The position numbers and the translations under genes were made by a program. A stretch of DNA of 15,103 bases. Source: Lachnospiraceae bacterium UBA3845 (GTDB taxonomy: Bacteria > Bacillota > Clostridia > Lachnospirales > Lachnospiraceae). Under the pieces are notes generated by a model that saw only the letters and a list, made by a program, of their open reading frames with translations, had not been told where the DNA came from and made no database searches. The DNA lies in contig DGHP01000058.1 in the NCBI GenBank assembly GCA_002392705.1, forward strand, positions 1 through 15,103, in the 5' to 3' direction. Of this stretch, positions 13,810 to 15,103 are shown piece after piece. How positions within the stretch are numbered: position 1 is the stretch's first letter; the number at the start of each line of letters is the position of its first letter.

Positions 13810-14913
13810 TTATTTAAGTCCCTGGAAATCCTCCTGGGATGCAGGAACGATCTCGCCGCTCTTGAGAAGTTCGCTGCACTCTGCCAGTTTTTCAAGGGCG
13901 TCTTCGGAGAGCTGCTGACGGCCTTCTTCGGATACATAACCGGTGGAATCCGTATCAGCGCCGAGGAGCGCGTCCTCTCCGGCAAAGCTGCCGTCATAGA
14001 TCTTCTCAAGCTGAAGGGTGACGTTGCTGTGCATGACCTTGAGGGCAGAGGTAAGAATGATGTTGCCGCTGCCGTTCACGCCGTCGTCAAACTGGTCAAC
14101 GTCGCAGCCGATCACATACACGCCTTCCGCTTCTTTCGCTGCCGTGAATACACCGTTTCCGGACGCGCCGGCGGCAACAAAGATCACGTCGCAGCCTTCA
14201 TCGATCAGAGCCTCGCCCACGACCTTGCCCTGGGCTTCATCCTGGAAGTCGCCGGTGTAGTTGCCGCCGACATCGTTGCCGAACAGGTCGGTTCCCGCAT
14301 AGGACGGAAGTTCGACGCAGGACGCGGAGCTGCCGTAATTCTCGTTGGCATAGTTCACGCCGCTCATGAATCCGAGCTCATAGTTGACGTTGGACGGGAA
14401 GGGCATGCCGTTGACGACCGCGACCTTGCCGCTCTGGGTTGTAAGAGCTGCCGCCACTCCGGCGTAGAAGCCGCCTTCCTGCTCCTTGAAGGTCATGGTG
14501 TAGACATTGTCCAGCGTCACGGCGTTTCCTTCGCTGTCCGTGATCGTGGAGTCGACTACGATAAACTTCTTATCCGGATTGTTCATGGCGATGTCGCCGA
14601 TCCCGGCAAAATTGAATCCCGGAAGGACAAATACGTCATAATCACCGACTGACTTCTCAACAGTAGGAATCAGCTCGTTGTAATCGGTCTCCTTGATATC
14701 CGTGACAGTGCAGTCCGGATGCTCTTCTATAAAAGCCTTGATTCCGTTATAGCAGTCCTGGTTGAAAGAACCGTCGTCAACGCCTGAGGATGTGATAATG
14801 CACACCGAAACCGGCGCTTCTTCCGCCTGCAGCTGCACAGTTGCGGAACCGGCCGCCAGGATGCCTGCCGCCGCCAGGAAAGCCGCGGCGCTTTTCATGA
14901 ATACTTTTCTCAT
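13810..14913 (-). CDS. BMP-family nucleoside-binding protein of the ABC importer
   Basis: An exported solute-binding protein that delivers nucleosides to the permease pair encoded downstream. From the chosen ATG (14913) it is 367 residues; AAGGAGG lies 6 nt upstream, whereas the ATG at 14931 has no comparable site. Residues 1-30 form a signal peptide: basic RK and K, a hydrophobic alanine-rich core, and a likely signal peptidase I site after LQA (30). No lipobox cysteine is present, unusual for a Gram-positive binding protein. BMP landmarks are SGVDDGSFNQDCYNGIKAF (43-61), PGFNFAG (98-104), EQEGGFYAGVAAALTTQSGKVAVVNGM (144-170), GNYTGDFQDEAQGKVVGEALIDEGCDVIF (217-245) and AAGASGNGVFTAAKE (247-261). 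The gene is first in the unit, with its own strong promoter and a terminator behind it. Confidence 0.94.
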   Translation of the reverse strand: MRKVFMKSAAAFLAAAGILAAGSATVQLQAEEAPVSVCIITSSGVDDGSFNQDCYNGIKAFIEEHPDCTVTDIKETDYNELIPTVEKSVGDYDVFVLPGFNFAGIGDIAMNNPDKKFIVVDSTITDSEGNAVTLDNVYTMTFKEQEGGFYAGVAAALTTQSGKVAVVNGMPFPSNVNYELGFMSGVNYANENYGSSASCVELPSYAGTDLFGNDVGGNYTGDFQDEAQGKVVGEALIDEGCDVIFVAAGASGNGVFTAAKEAEGVYVIGCDVDQFDDGVNGSGNIILTSALKVMHSNVTLQLEKIYDGSFAGEDALLGADTDSTGYVSEEGRQQLSEDALEKLAECSELLKSGEIVPASQEDFQGLK

Positions 14914-14985
14914 AGGGTCCTCCTTCATCAAACTTGTTTTTCAGGCTATGAATTCTGAACATGACCCGCCGGACGGATCACAGAT

Positions 14986-15014
14986 ATTGTATCATCGCGC
15001 TTTTTCCGCGTCAA
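14986..15014 (-). promoter_or_regulatory. Sigma-A-type promoter of the nucleoside transporter unit
   Basis: On the minus strand TTGACG (15009-15014) and TACAAT (14986-14991) are separated by exactly 17 bp. The start site should lie near 14979, giving a leader of about 66 nt ending in AAGGAGG. A small stem (GATCCG with CGGGTC) can form in the leader. I see no purine-riboswitch sequence. Confidence 0.85.
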
Positions 15015-15039
15015 CCGCTTGTGCAGGCATAACATAACC

Positions 15040-15069
15040 TTGACTTAAAGATTGCTCTGCCGTTAATAT
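15040..15069 (+). promoter_or_regulatory. Possible divergent promoter toward the right edge
   Basis: TTGACT (15040-15045) and TAATAT (15064-15069) are separated by 18 bp on the plus strand. If real, it would drive a gene lying beyond the window, divergent from the transporter unit. No start codon with a ribosome site is visible before the edge, so this stays tentative. Confidence 0.3.
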
Positions 15070-15103
15070 GAGGATACAGTTGTAATTTTGTCAGCAGATG
15101 CGC

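Noticed and set aside
14914..15103. Purine or deoxyguanosine riboswitch ahead of the nucleoside transporter
   Set aside because: The leader from the mapped promoter is only about 66 nt and lacks the conserved purine-aptamer sequences.

Overview
The window looks like a chromosomal segment of a Gram-positive anaerobe of the Clostridia, most likely Lachnospiraceae-like. The inference rests on strong AGGAGG-type ribosome binding sites, TTGACN/TATAAT promoters with 17-bp spacing, U-tract terminators, a Rex redox repressor, and a NupNOPQ-type (BMP family) nucleoside transporter. Base composition is moderately GC-rich. I see no tRNA, rRNA, CRISPR array, transposase or phage gene.

Left end (1-1730, minus strand): a two-gene unit, rex followed by alr (alanine racemase, cut by the window edge). 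It is driven by a near-perfect promoter at 1702-1730, which also fixes the rex start at 1628. Next come, on the plus strand, a duplicated-ATPase ABC-F translation factor (2008-3978) with its own terminator, and then about 730 bp without a credible gene. That gap is not empty: it holds three perfect, co-oriented DnaA boxes, a nested set of dyads built on TCACATA half-sites, a possible promoter, and a run of abutting hairpins leading to purC (4773-5648). A 21-bp perfect inverted repeat after purC serves as a bidirectional terminator for converging transcription.

Right part (5814-14913, minus strand): seven collinear genes. In transcription order they are a BMP-type nucleoside-binding protein, ABC ATPase, two permeases, NADP-isocitrate dehydrogenase (icd), a large protein joining a ParB-like domain to a cytosolic BMP-like domain, and a small metallophosphoesterase. 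The three transporter core genes overlap by 4 bp (ATGA), as do the last two genes. A terminator between the binding protein and the ATPase should make the binding protein the most abundant product. icd has its own structured leader. A compact three-way-junction RNA candidate lies between icd and the ParB/BMP gene.

A common theme is purine/nucleoside supply: import (the BMP transporter), de novo synthesis (purC), and possibly intracellular sensing (the ParB/BMP fusion with its coupled phosphoesterase). The linkage is inference from family and position. The most novel candidates are the cytosolic ParB-BMP fusion coupled to a phosphoesterase with a degenerate metal motif, the DnaA-box cluster away from dnaA, and the icd/ParB-BMP intergenic RNA, whose G-U wobbles indicate that it acts on the transcribed strand.
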